DNA of 64,000 bases, taken from assembly GCA_003480725.1 (NCBI GenBank), contig QUJQ01000003.1:183082-247081 (forward strand), read 5' to 3'. The notes under the pieces were generated by a model. The model was not told the DNA's origin. It did no database searches and saw only the letters and a list, made by a program, of their open reading frames with translations. Below are positions 34,870 through 44,703 of this stretch, one piece after another. Position 1 is the first letter of the stretch, and each line of letters starts with the position of its first letter. Made by a program: the position numbers and the translations under genes. Source of the stretch: Clostridiaceae bacterium AM27-36LB (GTDB lineage: Bacteria; Bacillota; Clostridia; Lachnospirales; Lachnospiraceae).

Positions 34870-36684
34870 TTATTTATCATCCAGTTTCAGAACACTCATG
34901 AAGGCTTTCTGCGGGATCTCTACATTACCGATCTGACGCATTCTCTTCTTACCTTCCTTCTGTTTTTCCAGAAGCTTCTTCTTACGGGAAATATCGCCGC
35001 CGTAACATTTTGCAAGCACATCTTTTCTCATGGCTCTGACCGTCTCTCTGGCAATGATCTTGCCTCCTACAGCCGCCTGGATCGGAATCTCGAACAGATG
35101 ACGCGGAATCTCATCTTTGAGCTTCTCGCACATCTTCCGTCCGCGCTCATAAGCGGAATCCTTATGCACGATGAAGGAAAGTGCATCCACCTCTTCCTTG
35201 TTGATCAGGATGTCCAGCTTCACCAGCTCTGACTGTACATAACCCTTGAACTCATAGTCAAAGGACGCATAGCCTCTGGAACGGGATTTCAGTGCATCAA
35301 AGAAATCGTAGATGATCTCGTTGAGCGGCAGGTCGTATTTCAGAAGCGCACGGGTCTCCTCAATATAGTCCATGCCATTATAAATGCCACGGCGCTCCTG
35401 ACAAAGATCCATGATCGCACCGATAAACTCTGTCGTTACCATGATCTCTGCGCTGACCATTGGCTCTTCCATATATTCGATCTCTGACGGATCCGGCAGA
35501 TTAGACGGATTGGTCAGCTCGATCATATCACCGTTGGTCTTGTGCACCCGGTAAATAACGCCCGGTGCCGTTGTTACCAGATCCAGATTGTACTCTCTCT
35601 CCAGACGCTCCTGAATAATCTCCAGATGAAGCAGTCCTAAGAATCCGCAGCGGAAACCAAATCCCAGTGCAATAGAAGTCTCCGGTTCAAACTGCAGGGA
35701 TGCATCGTTAAGCTGCAGCTTCTCCAATGCATCTCTCAGATCCGGATATTTAGCTCCATCCGCCGGATAGAGTCCGCAATATACCATGGACTGTACCTTT
35801 TTATATCCCGGCAGCGGCTCTGCACAGGGATTGTTCTGGTCAGTGACCGTATCACCCACACGGGTGTCTTTTACATTTTTAATACTTCCGGTAATATAAC
35901 CTACCATGCCGGCGCTCAGTTCCTCACAGGGAATAAACTGACCTGCTCCAAAATAACCAACTTCTACTACATCCGCATCAGCCCCGGTCGCCATCATATG
36001 GATCGGCATGCCTTTGCGGACCGTTCCTTCTTTGATTCTGCAGAAAATAATAACTCCCTTGTAGGAATCATAGACAGAGTCAAAGATCAATGCCTGCAGA
36101 GGTGCCTTCGGATCACCCTTTGGTGCCGGGATCTTCTTTACGATCTGTTCCAGTACCTGATCCACATTCTGTCCGGTCTTTGCAGAGATCCGTGGTGCGT
36201 CATGTGCCTCTATTCCGATCACATCCTCAATTTCTTCAATCACTCGCTCCGGCTCTGCACTGGGAAGATCGATCTTGTTGATGACCGGCATCACATCCAG
36301 ATCATGATCCAGCGCCAGATATACATTGGCTAAAGTCTGTGCTTCAATTCCCTGCGCCGCATCTACTACCAGGATTGCTCCGTCACAGGCTGCCAGACTG
36401 CGGGATACCTCATAGTTAAAGTCCACGTGACCTGGTGTATCGATCAGGTTGAAAATATACTCCTCGCCGTCTTCTGCTTTATATACGGTACGAACTGCCT
36501 GCGCTTTGATGGTGATTCCACGCTCCCGCTCCAGTTCCATGTTGTCAAGAACCTGCGCCTGCATCTCTCTGCTGGTCAGCAGTCCTGTCATCTCAATAAT
36601 ACGGTCCGCCAGTGTCGACTTTCCGTGGTCAATATGCGCCACAATACAAAAATTGCGGATCTTGCTCTGATCTATTTCTGCCAT
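34870..36684 (-). CDS. lepA: Elongation factor 4 (LepA)
   Basis: A 604-residue ribosome-dependent GTPase. G motifs: G1 [10 protein letters not shown]2 RGITIK, G3 DTPGH, G4 NKID, and G5 SAKTG near 170. Domains II, III and V-like follow, then the LepA-specific C-terminal domain ([22 protein letters not shown]), whose basic tail enters the ribosome. Length is normal (about 600). It back-translocates or remodels stalled ribosomes and affects initiation or assembly. Between it and spoIIP lies a foldback element that may hold its promoter. Confidence 0.98.
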   Translation of the reverse strand: MAEIDQSKIRNFCIVAHIDHGKSTLADRIIEMTGLLTSREMQAQVLDNMELERERGITIKAQAVRTVYKAEDGEEYIFNLIDTPGHVDFNYEVSRSLAACDGAILVVDAAQGIEAQTLANVYLALDHDLDVMPVINKIDLPSAEPERVIEEIEDVIGIEAHDAPRISAKTGQNVDQVLEQIVKKIPAPKGDPKAPLQALIFDSVYDSYKGVIIFCRIKEGTVRKGMPIHMMATGADADVVEVGYFGAGQFIPCEELSAGMVGYITGSIKNVKDTRVGDTVTDQNNPCAEPLPGYKKVQSMVYCGLYPADGAKYPDLRDALEKLQLNDASLQFEPETSIALGFGFRCGFLGLLHLEIIQERLEREYNLDLVTTAPGVIYRVHKTNGDMIELTNPSNLPDPSEIEYMEEPMVSAEIMVTTEFIGAIMDLCQERRGIYNGMDYIEETRALLKYDLPLNEIIYDFFDALKSRSRGYASFDYEFKGYVQSELVKLDILINKEEVDALSFIVHKDSAYERGRKMCEKLKDEIPRHLFEIPIQAAVGGKIIARETVRAMRKDVLAKCYGGDISRKKKLLEKQKEGKKRMRQIGNVEIPQKAFMSVLKLDDK

Positions 36685-36720
36685 TCCTTATCCTCCGTTG
36701 TATCTCTTCAAAACGTAATG

Positions 36721-36871
36721 TACTGCGTATATGCCTCTTACGCAGTGCATAAGCTCGATTCCGCTGACGCTCCATCTCGCTATGGGGCATTCGCCCCATA
36801 TGTCTGCACGAAAACATAGTCTCTTACGTGCAAGCACGACGATCCCATGTTTTCGTGCATCCATGCACTGC
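36721..36871. repeat. Foldback element between spoIIP and lepA
   Basis: A 151-base region with nested stems. ACTGCGTA/TACGCAGT (36722-36729, 36739-36746) forms one hairpin. An outer stem GCAGTGCAT (36742-36750)/ATGCACTGC (36863-36871) encloses TATGGGGC/GCCCCATA (36781-36788, 36793-36800, ATTC loop) and TGCACGAAAACAT/ATGTTTTCGTGCA (36805-36817, 36847-36859). The last has an inner CGTGC/GCACG. No T run follows, so it is not a plain terminator. Small reading frames across it look spurious. It may be a dispersed palindromic repeat or a structured RNA. Confidence 0.65.
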
Positions 36872-36888
36872 TCATTGCTTGTAATATA

Positions 36889-38178
36889 TCATACTCCGAA
36901 AACCTTCGCAAGTAACACTGACAATGGTTCCATCGTATTCAGGATCTCCTGAAGGGTATTGGTCTGCGCGCCCACCTCGATCAACAATGCCTTATCGGAC
37001 AGATGCAGATTATATCGGAGGCTCTTCAGATAAATATTTCTGGAGAGGCCCGGATAATACTGATCGCACAGCAGCTTCAACTGAAGAGTCAATGCCAGAT
37101 TATCTTCAATATAAGGATTGTACAGATAATCAATAGGACCATTTTTCTTCGTGCAGCTCAGACCATTAAAAAACATAAACCGAGCCATGGGCTTGCCATT
37201 GATCTCCGTCACCAGATGAGTATTTTCATTGACTCCGTCCCTGTGCAAGTCGATCACTGCCTGAATAGAAGGATATTCTTCCAAAATCTGGCTGATCTCC
37301 TTCTCTGCCCGGCTGTATGCCTCATTTCTGTCCAGTTCCCCATCCACCAGATCATAGACACTGGTCACATGCATCACTTCAAAGCCCTTCTCCCGCAGGA
37401 GCTCCGACAAATACTCCCCGGCTCCCATAATGGTGGTGGAATTATCCCCCGGCACGGAATCCACAAAACCTTCCTGGGAATGGGTGTGATAGATCAGGAT
37501 CTGCGGTCCATCCACATCACAGTCAACGGTCATATCCTTATCCAGCAACTTTTCTACATTAAGCTCTGCCGCTGAAATACTGGTGTTAGATTCCACTGTA
37601 TAAAAATGACTGAGCAGGAAATCAAAGTCTGACAGTTCTTCCAGATTATAAATCGTTCCGCCTTCTATAAGATCTGGCTTCGGTTCTGCCTGTGCGATAT
37701 CTTCCGTCTCCTGCGGAACTTCTTCGGGTACGTACACATCTGCCTCGCTTGCTGCCTGCTCATTTTCCTTTTCAGCCAGTGTTTCCAGATTGTAAGCCTC
37801 CCCGGAAGCATCGGTCTCATTTTCATCATGCACACCGCCACTGACCAGCATCTCATAGGTAGCTGCACTCTCCAGTGCCTGACTGTTTCCTGCCGCTTTT
37901 GACAATTTTGTAAGCGGATGCATCCACAATGCCCACTCTATGTACCAGTCCTCCAAAGACTGCGTATCCGTCTCCTCATATCCAATAAAGAGCCCCGGAT
38001 ACAGACTGCGTGCCGCCCCTTGCCAGGCAGCACGCTCCAGTGCCTGACAGCCTTTCACCAGCAATTCCTGCACACTCCCGGTCCAGAAACGGCTGCTCCC
38101 TGCCGCCAGCAAATAAATTCCCATTCCCAGAAATATAACCCATAACAGTCGATTTACAACCTTCATGAAACGATCCAT
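36889..38178 (-). CDS. spoIIP: Stage II sporulation protein P
   Basis: A 429-residue membrane-anchored peptidoglycan hydrolase (amidase and endopeptidase) acting with SpoIID and SpoIIM in engulfment. ATG 38178 follows GGAG at 8 bases. One N-terminal helix (VVNRLLWVIFLGMGIYLLAA) is followed by a long acidic linker and the SpoIIP domain: ILIYHTHSQEGF (zinc His), VIDLHRDGV, and YNLHLSDKALLIEVGAQTNTLQE, whose Glu is part of the catalytic site. The linker (about 110-200) is Glu-rich and longer than in Bacillus. It follows gpr, as in B. subtilis. Confidence 0.95.
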   Translation of the reverse strand: MDRFMKVVNRLLWVIFLGMGIYLLAAGSSRFWTGSVQELLVKGCQALERAAWQGAARSLYPGLFIGYEETDTQSLEDWYIEWALWMHPLTKLSKAAGNSQALESAATYEMLVSGGVHDENETDASGEAYNLETLAEKENEQAASEADVYVPEEVPQETEDIAQAEPKPDLIEGGTIYNLEELSDFDFLLSHFYTVESNTSISAAELNVEKLLDKDMTVDCDVDGPQILIYHTHSQEGFVDSVPGDNSTTIMGAGEYLSELLREKGFEVMHVTSVYDLVDGELDRNEAYSRAEKEISQILEEYPSIQAVIDLHRDGVNENTHLVTEINGKPMARFMFFNGLSCTKKNGPIDYLYNPYIEDNLALTLQLKLLCDQYYPGLSRNIYLKSLRYNLHLSDKALLIEVGAQTNTLQEILNTMEPLSVLLAKVFGV

Positions 38179-38280
38179 CTTCGCATCTCCACCGTTGATA
38201 TTATATGCGAGACAGTTCAAAGCCATGCACATACCCATAAATATGTGGAATATGCCTGCTCACATAAAGAATCGTAACCC

Positions 38281-39150
38281 TCAACGTTCTCCATGTGCAA
38301 ACACCATATTCAATGCCTCGGATAATGTAAAACTCAACTGTTTGATCAGTTCATCGATATTTTTCGGTGTGACAAACATTCCATTCAGATGGGGCGGCAT
38401 CTGTTCACAGTTTCCCTGCGCATCATAAATAATCGCTGCTGCCTCTACGACCGTCGGTACACCAATGGCTATCACCGGTATACCAAGTGTCTCTTTCGTC
38501 AGTGCTGCCCGATGATTACCCACACCGGAACCTGGCTGGATCCCCGTATCTGTCAGCTGGATCGTCCGGCAAAGCCTGCGAGTGCTCCTGGCTGCCAGCG
38601 CATCGATCACGATCAGCAGATCCGGAGATATCTCCTGCACCACGCCTTTGATGATCTCTGACGTTTCCATACCTGTCTGTGCCATGACTCCTGGTGCCAG
38701 ACCGCTGATCTCACAACAGTCTCCCACACCCATGACTTCCCGACCATACTCCCGGATCAGATGTCTTGTGATCAACAGGTTGGAAACCATCTTCGGACCC
38801 AGCGCATCCGGCGTCACATCCCGGTTGCCAAGTCCCACCACCAGAACAGACGGATTCTTCTGTCCACCCATCAATTCTTTCAAATACTCTGCCAGCTTTT
38901 CCGAGATTTCTCGATGATAATCCTCATCAGGGGAAGCCATACCGGGAGCTTCTAATGTCAGATAGGTACCGATGGGTTTTCCCATTTCCCGCGCTCCCCG
39001 CTCTGACTCGATCCTCACTCTAGTCAGACGAAGATTCTGTTCCTTGTCATACTCTTCTTCCACAACAACCCCATGTACCTCCACATCGCTTCCCGCAAAA
39101 CTCTCCTTCGCCTCCAGCGCCAGATCTGTTCTTACTCTCATGCGCTCCAT
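38281..39150 (-). CDS. gpr: GPR germination endopeptidase
   Basis: A 289-residue protease that degrades small acid-soluble spore proteins on germination. ATG 39150 is 8 bases from GGGAG; the much longer open frame to 39501 includes the rpsT promoter region and is not coding. The N-terminus has RTDLALEA, the autoprocessing site of the zymogen. VVGLGNRDVTPDALGPK is the conserved core with the catalytic Asp, and DALAARS is the second site. Shorter than the 368 residues of Bacillus, as usual in Clostridia. It is divergent from rpsT and upstream of spoIIP. Confidence 0.95.
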   Translation of the reverse strand: MERMRVRTDLALEAKESFAGSDVEVHGVVVEEEYDKEQNLRLTRVRIESERGAREMGKPIGTYLTLEAPGMASPDEDYHREISEKLAEYLKELMGGQKNPSVLVVGLGNRDVTPDALGPKMVSNLLITRHLIREYGREVMGVGDCCEISGLAPGVMAQTGMETSEIIKGVVQEISPDLLIVIDALAARSTRRLCRTIQLTDTGIQPGSGVGNHRAALTKETLGIPVIAIGVPTVVEAAAIIYDAQGNCEQMPPHLNGMFVTPKNIDELIKQLSFTLSEALNMVFAHGER

Positions 39151-39220
39151 GTCATCTGCTCCCTTCCAAATATCATGGTATATTTCGGTATATTTTCCCC
39201 TAAAAAAGTGAAAATATGTA

Positions 39221-39249
39221 TTGACAGAAGTCATACTTTCGATTACTAT
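39221..39249 (+). promoter_or_regulatory. Promoter of rpsT
   Basis: Consensus -35 TTGACA (39221-39226) and -10 TACTAT (39244-39249) with 17-base spacing. A perfect TATAAT overlaps at 39247-39252 but at 20-base spacing. The leader to rpsT is about 120 bases. Confidence 0.75.
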
Positions 39250-39376
39250 AATATCTGTGTGTTTCCACGAAAAGCCACCGTGTCTCGCTTTTAGGAACCA
39301 CGACTTAAGAGAAACGATATCATAGATTCCCGGCATATTTGTCTGGGATGTAAAGTAATTTTGGAGGTGCACGAAA

Positions 39377-39640
39377 TTGGCTAATATCAAATCCGCAAAA
39401 AAAAGAATCCTGGTAACTGAGACCAGAACTGCAAGAAACAAAGCAATCAAATCTGAAGTAAAGACCATGGTTAAGAAAGTATACGCAGCAATCGATTCCA
39501 AAGATCAGGAAGCTGCAAAAGCTGCTCTGAAAGCTGCTATCTCTACCCTGGATAAAGCTACTACCAAGGGAGTATATCACAAAAATACTACTTCCAGAAA
39601 GATTTCCCGTCTGCAGACTGCTGTTAACAAAATGGCATAA
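39377..39640 (+). CDS. rpsT: Ribosomal protein S20 (TTG start)
   Basis: An 87-residue 30S protein that binds 16S rRNA helices 9 and 44. The start codon is TTG at 39377, 7 bases after GGAGGTG; the first in-frame ATG is well inside, so TTG is correct and the family N-terminus MANIKSAKKRI is reproduced. The protein is rich in Lys/Arg and Ala, with the usual ETRTARNKAIKS and KGVYHKNTTSRKISRL motifs. It is the only plus-strand gene for many kilobases, sitting between holA and gpr as in Bacillus. Confidence 0.98.
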   Translation: MANIKSAKKRILVTETRTARNKAIKSEVKTMVKKVYAAIDSKDQEAAKAALKAAISTLDKATTKGVYHKNTTSRKISRLQTAVNKMA

Positions 39641-39675
39641 GGCTGGAATCAAAATAGCATAAATATATGAAATAT

Positions 39676-39710
39676 AAAACGACTGGTACCGTCATGCCAG
39701 TCGTTTTTTT
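39676..39710. terminator. Terminator of rpsT, usable by holA from the other side
   Basis: AAAACGACTGG (39676-39686) and CCAGTCGTTTT (39697-39707) with a 10-base loop, then more T. The A-rich left flank gives TTTTAT on the minus strand, so holA transcripts may also end here. Confidence 0.9.
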
Positions 39711-39753
39711 GTATATTTATATATCACACAGATTACAAAAGGCTAACTGAAGA

Positions 39754-40746
39754 TCAGTGCCCTGAGTTCTTTTCCGTATACTTCATAATCAGCAGTTCTA
39801 CCCCCAGCTGGTCGCCCATGCGGCCGGTCTTGACCTGTTCTTCGGTATCCACACAGTCTTCTACTGCCTGGCGAAGATCCGCCAAAGTAAATTTCCGGCA
39901 CTGCGCCTGATATTTGCCAAGGGCAAAGGGCGGAATCGAAGCTTTTTTTGCCAGTTCTGAACGGTCCAGTCCTTCCGCTGACATCTGCTTCAGCAGCATA
40001 AGCTGCTGGAACTGCCGGGTGATCAGGAACAGGAGCCGCATAGGCGGCTCCTTCATGGCCAGCAGATCTGCATAGAGATCCATGGCCTTCCTGCGATTCT
40101 TTTCCGTGATTGACTGGATCATCTCGAAGATCCGGTTTTCGGTCTGTTCCGTGCAGACCGCATATACATCCTCCGTGGTGATGGTATCCTGACCCATGGT
40201 ATAACAGATCAGTTTTTCCAGCTCTTTGGAAATATTTTCCATATCTGAGCCGGTTCGTCCCAGAAATGCTTTCATGGTATCTTCCGTAATATTTCTTCCT
40301 TCTTTTTTGAGCACGGTCAGTACCCAGCGCATAAGTGTCCGCTCATCCTGTCTCTCGAACTCCACCACGCGGCCTTTACTCTTGATGGCCTTATAGAGCT
40401 TTCCACGCTTGTCCACCTCCGCCTCATTTAAAATAATGCAGGTGCTCTCCGGGATCTGCGCCACATAATCCGCCAGCTCCGGGCAGGCATTCTTGGTAAA
40501 TCCACTATCATCAATGAGGATCACTCTGTGCTCTGCAAAGAAAGGCATCGTCTCTGACAGATCAATGATCTCCTTGGGATCTGTGCCCTTCCCGGAGAAG
40601 ATGGCTACATTCATGGTGTCGCCATCCTCCACCAGCGCTTCTTTCAGTTTCTTTCGGTACTGCATGCGCAGGTAGACTTCCTCTCCGGTCAGAAGATAAA
40701 TATTTTTAAACTGCTTGTTTTTGATGTCTTCCATCAACATTTTCAT
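39754..40746 (-). CDS. holA: DNA polymerase III subunit delta
   Basis: A 330-residue clamp-loader subunit that opens the beta clamp. Begins MKMLMEDIKNKQFKNIYLLTGEEVYLR: the YLLTGEE motif is diagnostic of delta. An AAA+-like module without full Walker motifs is followed by the C-terminal collar domain (MRLLFLITRQFQQLMLLKQM). Length is normal. It follows pepD by 10 bases, so the two are probably transcribed together. Position next to rpsT and, further upstream, comEC corresponds to yqeN of B. subtilis. Confidence 0.93.
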   Translation of the reverse strand: MKMLMEDIKNKQFKNIYLLTGEEVYLRMQYRKKLKEALVEDGDTMNVAIFSGKGTDPKEIIDLSETMPFFAEHRVILIDDSGFTKNACPELADYVAQIPESTCIILNEAEVDKRGKLYKAIKSKGRVVEFERQDERTLMRWVLTVLKKEGRNITEDTMKAFLGRTGSDMENISKELEKLICYTMGQDTITTEDVYAVCTEQTENRIFEMIQSITEKNRRKAMDLYADLLAMKEPPMRLLFLITRQFQQLMLLKQMSAEGLDRSELAKKASIPPFALGKYQAQCRKFTLADLRQAVEDCVDTEEQVKTGRMGDQLGVELLIMKYTEKNSGH

Positions 40747-40756
40747 AGCATGTATC

Positions 40757-42202
40757 CTATTTCAGAAGTTCCAGAGTACGCACGATCAGATTCCATGTAC
40801 GCAATGTAGAAGAGATGGATAATCTCTCCTCTGTAGTATGGATATGATGCATCTGCGGCCCTATGGACACAGCATCCAGTCCTTCCAGTTTGGAAGCGAA
40901 CAGTCCACACTCCAGACCAGCATGGATTCCTTCTACTACCGGCTCCTCTCCATACTGCTCCTTGTATGCTTCGATCATGATCTTGCGAAGTCTGGAATCC
41001 TCCAGATAATCCCATCCCGGATATGCGCCCTGTGTAGTAACACTGCCTCCCAGCAGCTTTGCCAGGGAAATGATCTTATCCAGAACATACTGCTTCTCAT
41101 CTCCGGAAGAACTTCTTACTGCCCAGGAAAAGTCCACATGATCTTCCACCGTCTGCAGGACCCCAAGGTTCAGAGAAGTCTGCACCAGCCCTTCAATCTC
41201 CGGGCTCATTCTCTGAATTCCATTCGGCATATGCACCAGTGCAAGGATCACACGATTGGTACTTTCTACATCAAATACCTGAGCCGCTGTCTCTGCTGTT
41301 TCCAGCTTCATCAATGCATCCGGATCTGTCACATGACACTCTTTGCTGATGATTGCAAAGGTCTCTTTCAGGCAGTCACACACCTGCTGCTCCTGCTCTT
41401 TTACCACAAGAATCTTTGCCTCGCAGAAATTTGCAATGGCATTGTCCTTCTCACCGCCGTTGATCGTCACCAGACGCACATCTGCCTTCTTCTGTACATT
41501 CATCAGCAGTCTGCCCATGACTATATTTGCATTATATCTTCCTTTATTGATCTCCACACCGGAATGTCCGCCGCGGAAATCTTTGAGAGAAATGCGGATC
41601 ACACTGCCCTCTGCATCTTCCTTCTTTCCCGGAATCGTGCAGACTGCCATCACACCACCTGCACAGCTTACAGTAAACACACCTTCATCCTCAGAGTCAA
41701 TGTTCAGGAACAGACGTCCCTTCAGATCAGAAGCATCCATATAATCAGCACCAAGCATGCCGATCTCCTCATCTACGGTAAATACAGCTTCAATGGGCGG
41801 ATGTGCCAGACTGTCATCATCCAGGATCGCCAGCGCATAAGCAACAGCAATTCCGTCATCACCGCCAAGAGAAGTTCCCTTTGCCTGCAGATAATCTCCA
41901 TCTATCTCCAGATCCAGTCCGTCGGTCTCCAGATTCTTTTCGCAATCTGCGGTCTTCACTGCCACCATATCCATATGTCCCTGAATGATCAGCGGCTCAG
42001 ATTGCTCATACCCTGTGGAACCATCCTTCCAGATGATCACATTATATTTTTCATCCTGACGATATTTAAGACCATGCTCTTTTGCAAATGATACCAGATA
42101 ATTGCTGATCTTCTCTACATTTCTGGAACCATGTGGAATCGAACAGATCTTTTCAAAATACTGAAATACTTTTTCGGGTTTCTGTATAGATACCATACTC
42201 AT
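40757..42202 (-). CDS. pepD: Aminoacyl-histidine dipeptidase (M20)
   Basis: A 481-residue zinc dipeptidase. ATG 42202 is 7 bases from AGGAGG. The M20 metal site is visible: GHMDMVAVK (His, Asp), SLGGDDGIAVAYALA (bridging Asp), TVDEEIGMLGAD (catalytic and metal Glu), DSEDEGVFTVSCAGG, and the final His in IGPQMHHIHTTEER. A lid/dimerisation domain (about 200-390) contains FRGGHSGVEI. PepD-type enzymes cleave carnosine and other Xaa-His dipeptides, with broad specificity. The neighbouring OPT transporter suggests uptake and breakdown of peptides. Confidence 0.95.
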   Translation of the reverse strand: MSMVSIQKPEKVFQYFEKICSIPHGSRNVEKISNYLVSFAKEHGLKYRQDEKYNVIIWKDGSTGYEQSEPLIIQGHMDMVAVKTADCEKNLETDGLDLEIDGDYLQAKGTSLGGDDGIAVAYALAILDDDSLAHPPIEAVFTVDEEIGMLGADYMDASDLKGRLFLNIDSEDEGVFTVSCAGGVMAVCTIPGKKEDAEGSVIRISLKDFRGGHSGVEINKGRYNANIVMGRLLMNVQKKADVRLVTINGGEKDNAIANFCEAKILVVKEQEQQVCDCLKETFAIISKECHVTDPDALMKLETAETAAQVFDVESTNRVILALVHMPNGIQRMSPEIEGLVQTSLNLGVLQTVEDHVDFSWAVRSSSGDEKQYVLDKIISLAKLLGGSVTTQGAYPGWDYLEDSRLRKIMIEAYKEQYGEEPVVEGIHAGLECGLFASKLEGLDAVSIGPQMHHIHTTEERLSISSTLRTWNLIVRTLELLK

Positions 42203-42302
42203 CGTAAGTCCTCCTGTCATATAATCCTGTCTATGTTGATGGTACTCGTTTTCCGGCTTCTGGTCAATCCCTTGTTTTCCAGAATATTTCCCCAGAAAAT
42301 TT

Positions 42303-42326
42303 CAGAGCCCATTTACATGGACTCTG
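42303..42326 (-). terminator. Possible terminator after the PqqD-like gene
   Basis: CAGAGCCCAT (42303-42312) and ATGGACTCTG (42317-42326) pair with one mismatch; on the minus strand the stem is followed by AAATTTTC. A weak T run makes it less certain. It lies just after the stop at 42332. Confidence 0.5.
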
Positions 42327-42331
42327 AACAA

Positions 42332-42676
42332 TCAGTGAAACTGAATATAATGCAGTCTCCGAAGCGTCTCAAAATATGCAGACAGCCGCTCATATAGCTG
42401 ATTGGAAGCCCCCTCATGGGTCTGTTCCAGGATCTGTCCGATCTCATAGATGCTCTTCTCCCCATCAATCTGCTGAAATACGCAGCTTCCATATTCGTCC
42501 AGCTTAATGTAGCTGGTTCGCGGGCGGTGAAAACATTTCTGTGCGATCACATTGAAAAATCCTTTATTTTCCACCGTCACTTCCACCAGACCATCCTCCA
42601 GGACCTCCCATTTGGGGACGGAGATCCTTGGAATCTGATCCAGATAATTTACTGACTCTTTTTTCTTTTTAAGCAT
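42332..42676 (-). CDS. PqqD-like (RRE-fold) small protein
   Basis: A 114-residue protein resembling PqqD family members: two or three strands up to FHRP, then the segment YIKLDEYGSCVFQQIDGEKS and helices IYEIGQILEQ and QLYERLSAYFETLRRL. PqqD domains are peptide-recognition elements (RREs) in RiPP biosynthesis; no precursor peptide or radical SAM maturase is near. Its ATG overlaps the OPT transporter stop by 8 bases, so the two are coupled. The function may be an accessory to peptide uptake; this is inference. Confidence 0.78.
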   Translation of the reverse strand: MLKKKKESVNYLDQIPRISVPKWEVLEDGLVEVTVENKGFFNVIAQKCFHRPRTSYIKLDEYGSCVFQQIDGEKSIYEIGQILEQTHEGASNQLYERLSAYFETLRRLHYIQFH

Positions 42677-44588
42677 TCTGCTTTTTCTTTCCTTTACAGA
42701 AATACATCATACTTCCCAGTAATGCTGCAAATGCGATCACTCCAACAATTGCACCTACTGTCTCAAAGCTTCCACCATAGATACCAGAGAAGTCAAAGTT
42801 CAGTCCCACAACAGCAAATACTGCCAGAAGGATTCCAACCAGACCCTCACCTGCGATCATACCAGAAGTATACAGAACTCCACGGTCAATGAAATCTTTT
42901 CTGCTTGCATCATCTGCGAATTTCTTTTTGTTCTCCAGGAACCATCTGATCACACCACCGATGAAGATCGGGGTACTCAGGTAGATCGGCAGATACAGAC
43001 CAACTGCAAATGCCATAACCGGGATTCCAAGAATCTCAACGATCACTGCTGCAAACACACCGATCAGTACCAGTGTCCACGGAAGAGTTCCTCCCATAAC
43101 GCCCTCAACAACCATCTTCATCAGAGAAGCCTGCGGAGCCGGGATCGCTTCAGAACCAAATCCCCATGCTGCATGAAGCAGATACATAACACCACCGATT
43201 GCAAATGCAGCTACAACTGCACCAAGGATCTCACCGATCTGCTGCTTTTTCGGAGTTGCACCTACGATATATCCCGTCTTCAGGTCCTGAGATGCATCAC
43301 CTGCGATTGCTGCGATAATACAGATAACAGTTCCCACACTGATTGCTGCAACCATTCCTTCTACACCAGTTACACCCATTGCTTTGAAAATAATGGTTGT
43401 TGCGATCAAGGTTGCGATAGCCATACCGGATACCGGGTTATTACTGCTTCCTACCAGACCAACCATACGAGAAGAAACAGATGCAAAGAAGAAACCAAAT
43501 ACTACAACGATCAATGCACCGGAAAGGCTGATCGGGATCTCCGGAAGAAGCCACATTACAACTGCTACTGCAATCACACCGATCAATACTGTTTTTGTGG
43601 AAATATTTACCTCAGTTCTGCTTCCGCTTTCTGCGTTTTTACCAAATCCCTTCATTGCTTTTACGAAGGTTTTGATCATAACCGGAAGAGATTTTACAAG
43701 GCTTAAAATACCGCCTGCCGCAACAGCACCTGCACCGATGTAACGAATGTAGTTGCTCCAGATCGCTCCCGGGCTCAGTGCATTGAACGCGATGGCATTT
43801 CCAGCACTGTCCATAACTACAGAGAGGCTTTCACCGCCAAAGTATACAATAGCCGGAATAAGCACCAGATAAGAAAGAACGCCACCTGCAAACATGTAGC
43901 TTGAAATCTTGATTCCACAGATATATCCAACACTGGCCAGTGCCGGAAGTACATCCATTCCAACTCCTCCGGTGTAGATAGGTGTTTTGATATCAAATGC
44001 CACCTCACTCGGGAACAGTTTCAGTCCGTCTGTGATGAATTTATAGAGAGCTGCAATTCCAAGTCCGCTGAACACAACGGTAGATTTTTCGCCACCCTCT
44101 TCTCCTGCCAGAAGTACTTCTGCACATGCCATTCCCTCCGGATACGGCAGGGTTCCATGCTCGTCTACGATCAGTGCCTGACGAAGCGGGATCATGAAAA
44201 GTACACCCAGGATTCCTCCGCACAGTGCGATCAGTGCAATAGAAAGGATACCAGGAGCATCACATTTTCCCTCTACCGCCCACATGAAAATAGCCGGCAA
44301 AGTAAAGATTGCTCCAGCTGCCAGGGACTCACCTGCAGAACCGATGGTCTGTACCATGTTGTTCTCCAGAATGGAATCCTTTTTCAGGATAATGCGGATC
44401 ACTCCCATGGAGATTACAGCTGCCGGAATCGATGCAGATACAGTCATACCTACACGCAGTCCCAGATACGCGTTTGCTGCTCCAAAGAGAATTGCCAGAA
44501 GGCATCCCAGCACTGCAGCCGTCACCGAAAATTCAGGCATCACTTTGTCTGCCGGAATATACGGTTTGAAGTCTGTTTTGTTTTCCAT
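42669..44588 (-). CDS. OPT family oligopeptide transporter
   Basis: A 639-residue membrane protein with about 15 hydrophobic segments. Typical N-terminus PEFSVTAAVLGCLLAILFGAANAYLGL with the conserved AYLGLRVGMTVSASIPAAVISM, and NNMVQTIGSAGES, the OPT signature. Other family elements are GSSNNPVSGM and ALLGSMMYF at the end. OPT proteins are proton-coupled importers of peptides or peptide-like metal chelates (YSL branch). Followed by the PqqD-like gene with 8-base overlap and then, after a weak terminator, by pepD. Confidence 0.94.
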   Translation of the reverse strand: MENKTDFKPYIPADKVMPEFSVTAAVLGCLLAILFGAANAYLGLRVGMTVSASIPAAVISMGVIRIILKKDSILENNMVQTIGSAGESLAAGAIFTLPAIFMWAVEGKCDAPGILSIALIALCGGILGVLFMIPLRQALIVDEHGTLPYPEGMACAEVLLAGEEGGEKSTVVFSGLGIAALYKFITDGLKLFPSEVAFDIKTPIYTGGVGMDVLPALASVGYICGIKISSYMFAGGVLSYLVLIPAIVYFGGESLSVVMDSAGNAIAFNALSPGAIWSNYIRYIGAGAVAAGGILSLVKSLPVMIKTFVKAMKGFGKNAESGSRTEVNISTKTVLIGVIAVAVVMWLLPEIPISLSGALIVVVFGFFFASVSSRMVGLVGSSNNPVSGMAIATLIATTIIFKAMGVTGVEGMVAAISVGTVICIIAAIAGDASQDLKTGYIVGATPKKQQIGEILGAVVAAFAIGGVMYLLHAAWGFGSEAIPAPQASLMKMVVEGVMGGTLPWTLVLIGVFAAVIVEILGIPVMAFAVGLYLPIYLSTPIFIGGVIRWFLENKKKFADDASRKDFIDRGVLYTSGMIAGEGLVGILLAVFAVVGLNFDFSGIYGGSFETVGAIVGVIAFAALLGSMMYFCKGKKKQNA

Positions 44589-44703
44589 TTGTCTTTCCTC
44601 AATTCTTCTTTTTTCTCCTGATCTTTTTCAGACCAGTGTAATATCCCTCATTATACTAAAAATTTTTCGTAAATGGAAGGCTTAAATTGAAATTATTTCA
44701 CAG

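Noticed and set aside
39151..39501. N-terminal extension of GPR
   Set aside because: Covers the rpsT promoter and start; the RBS and family N-terminus place the start at 39150.
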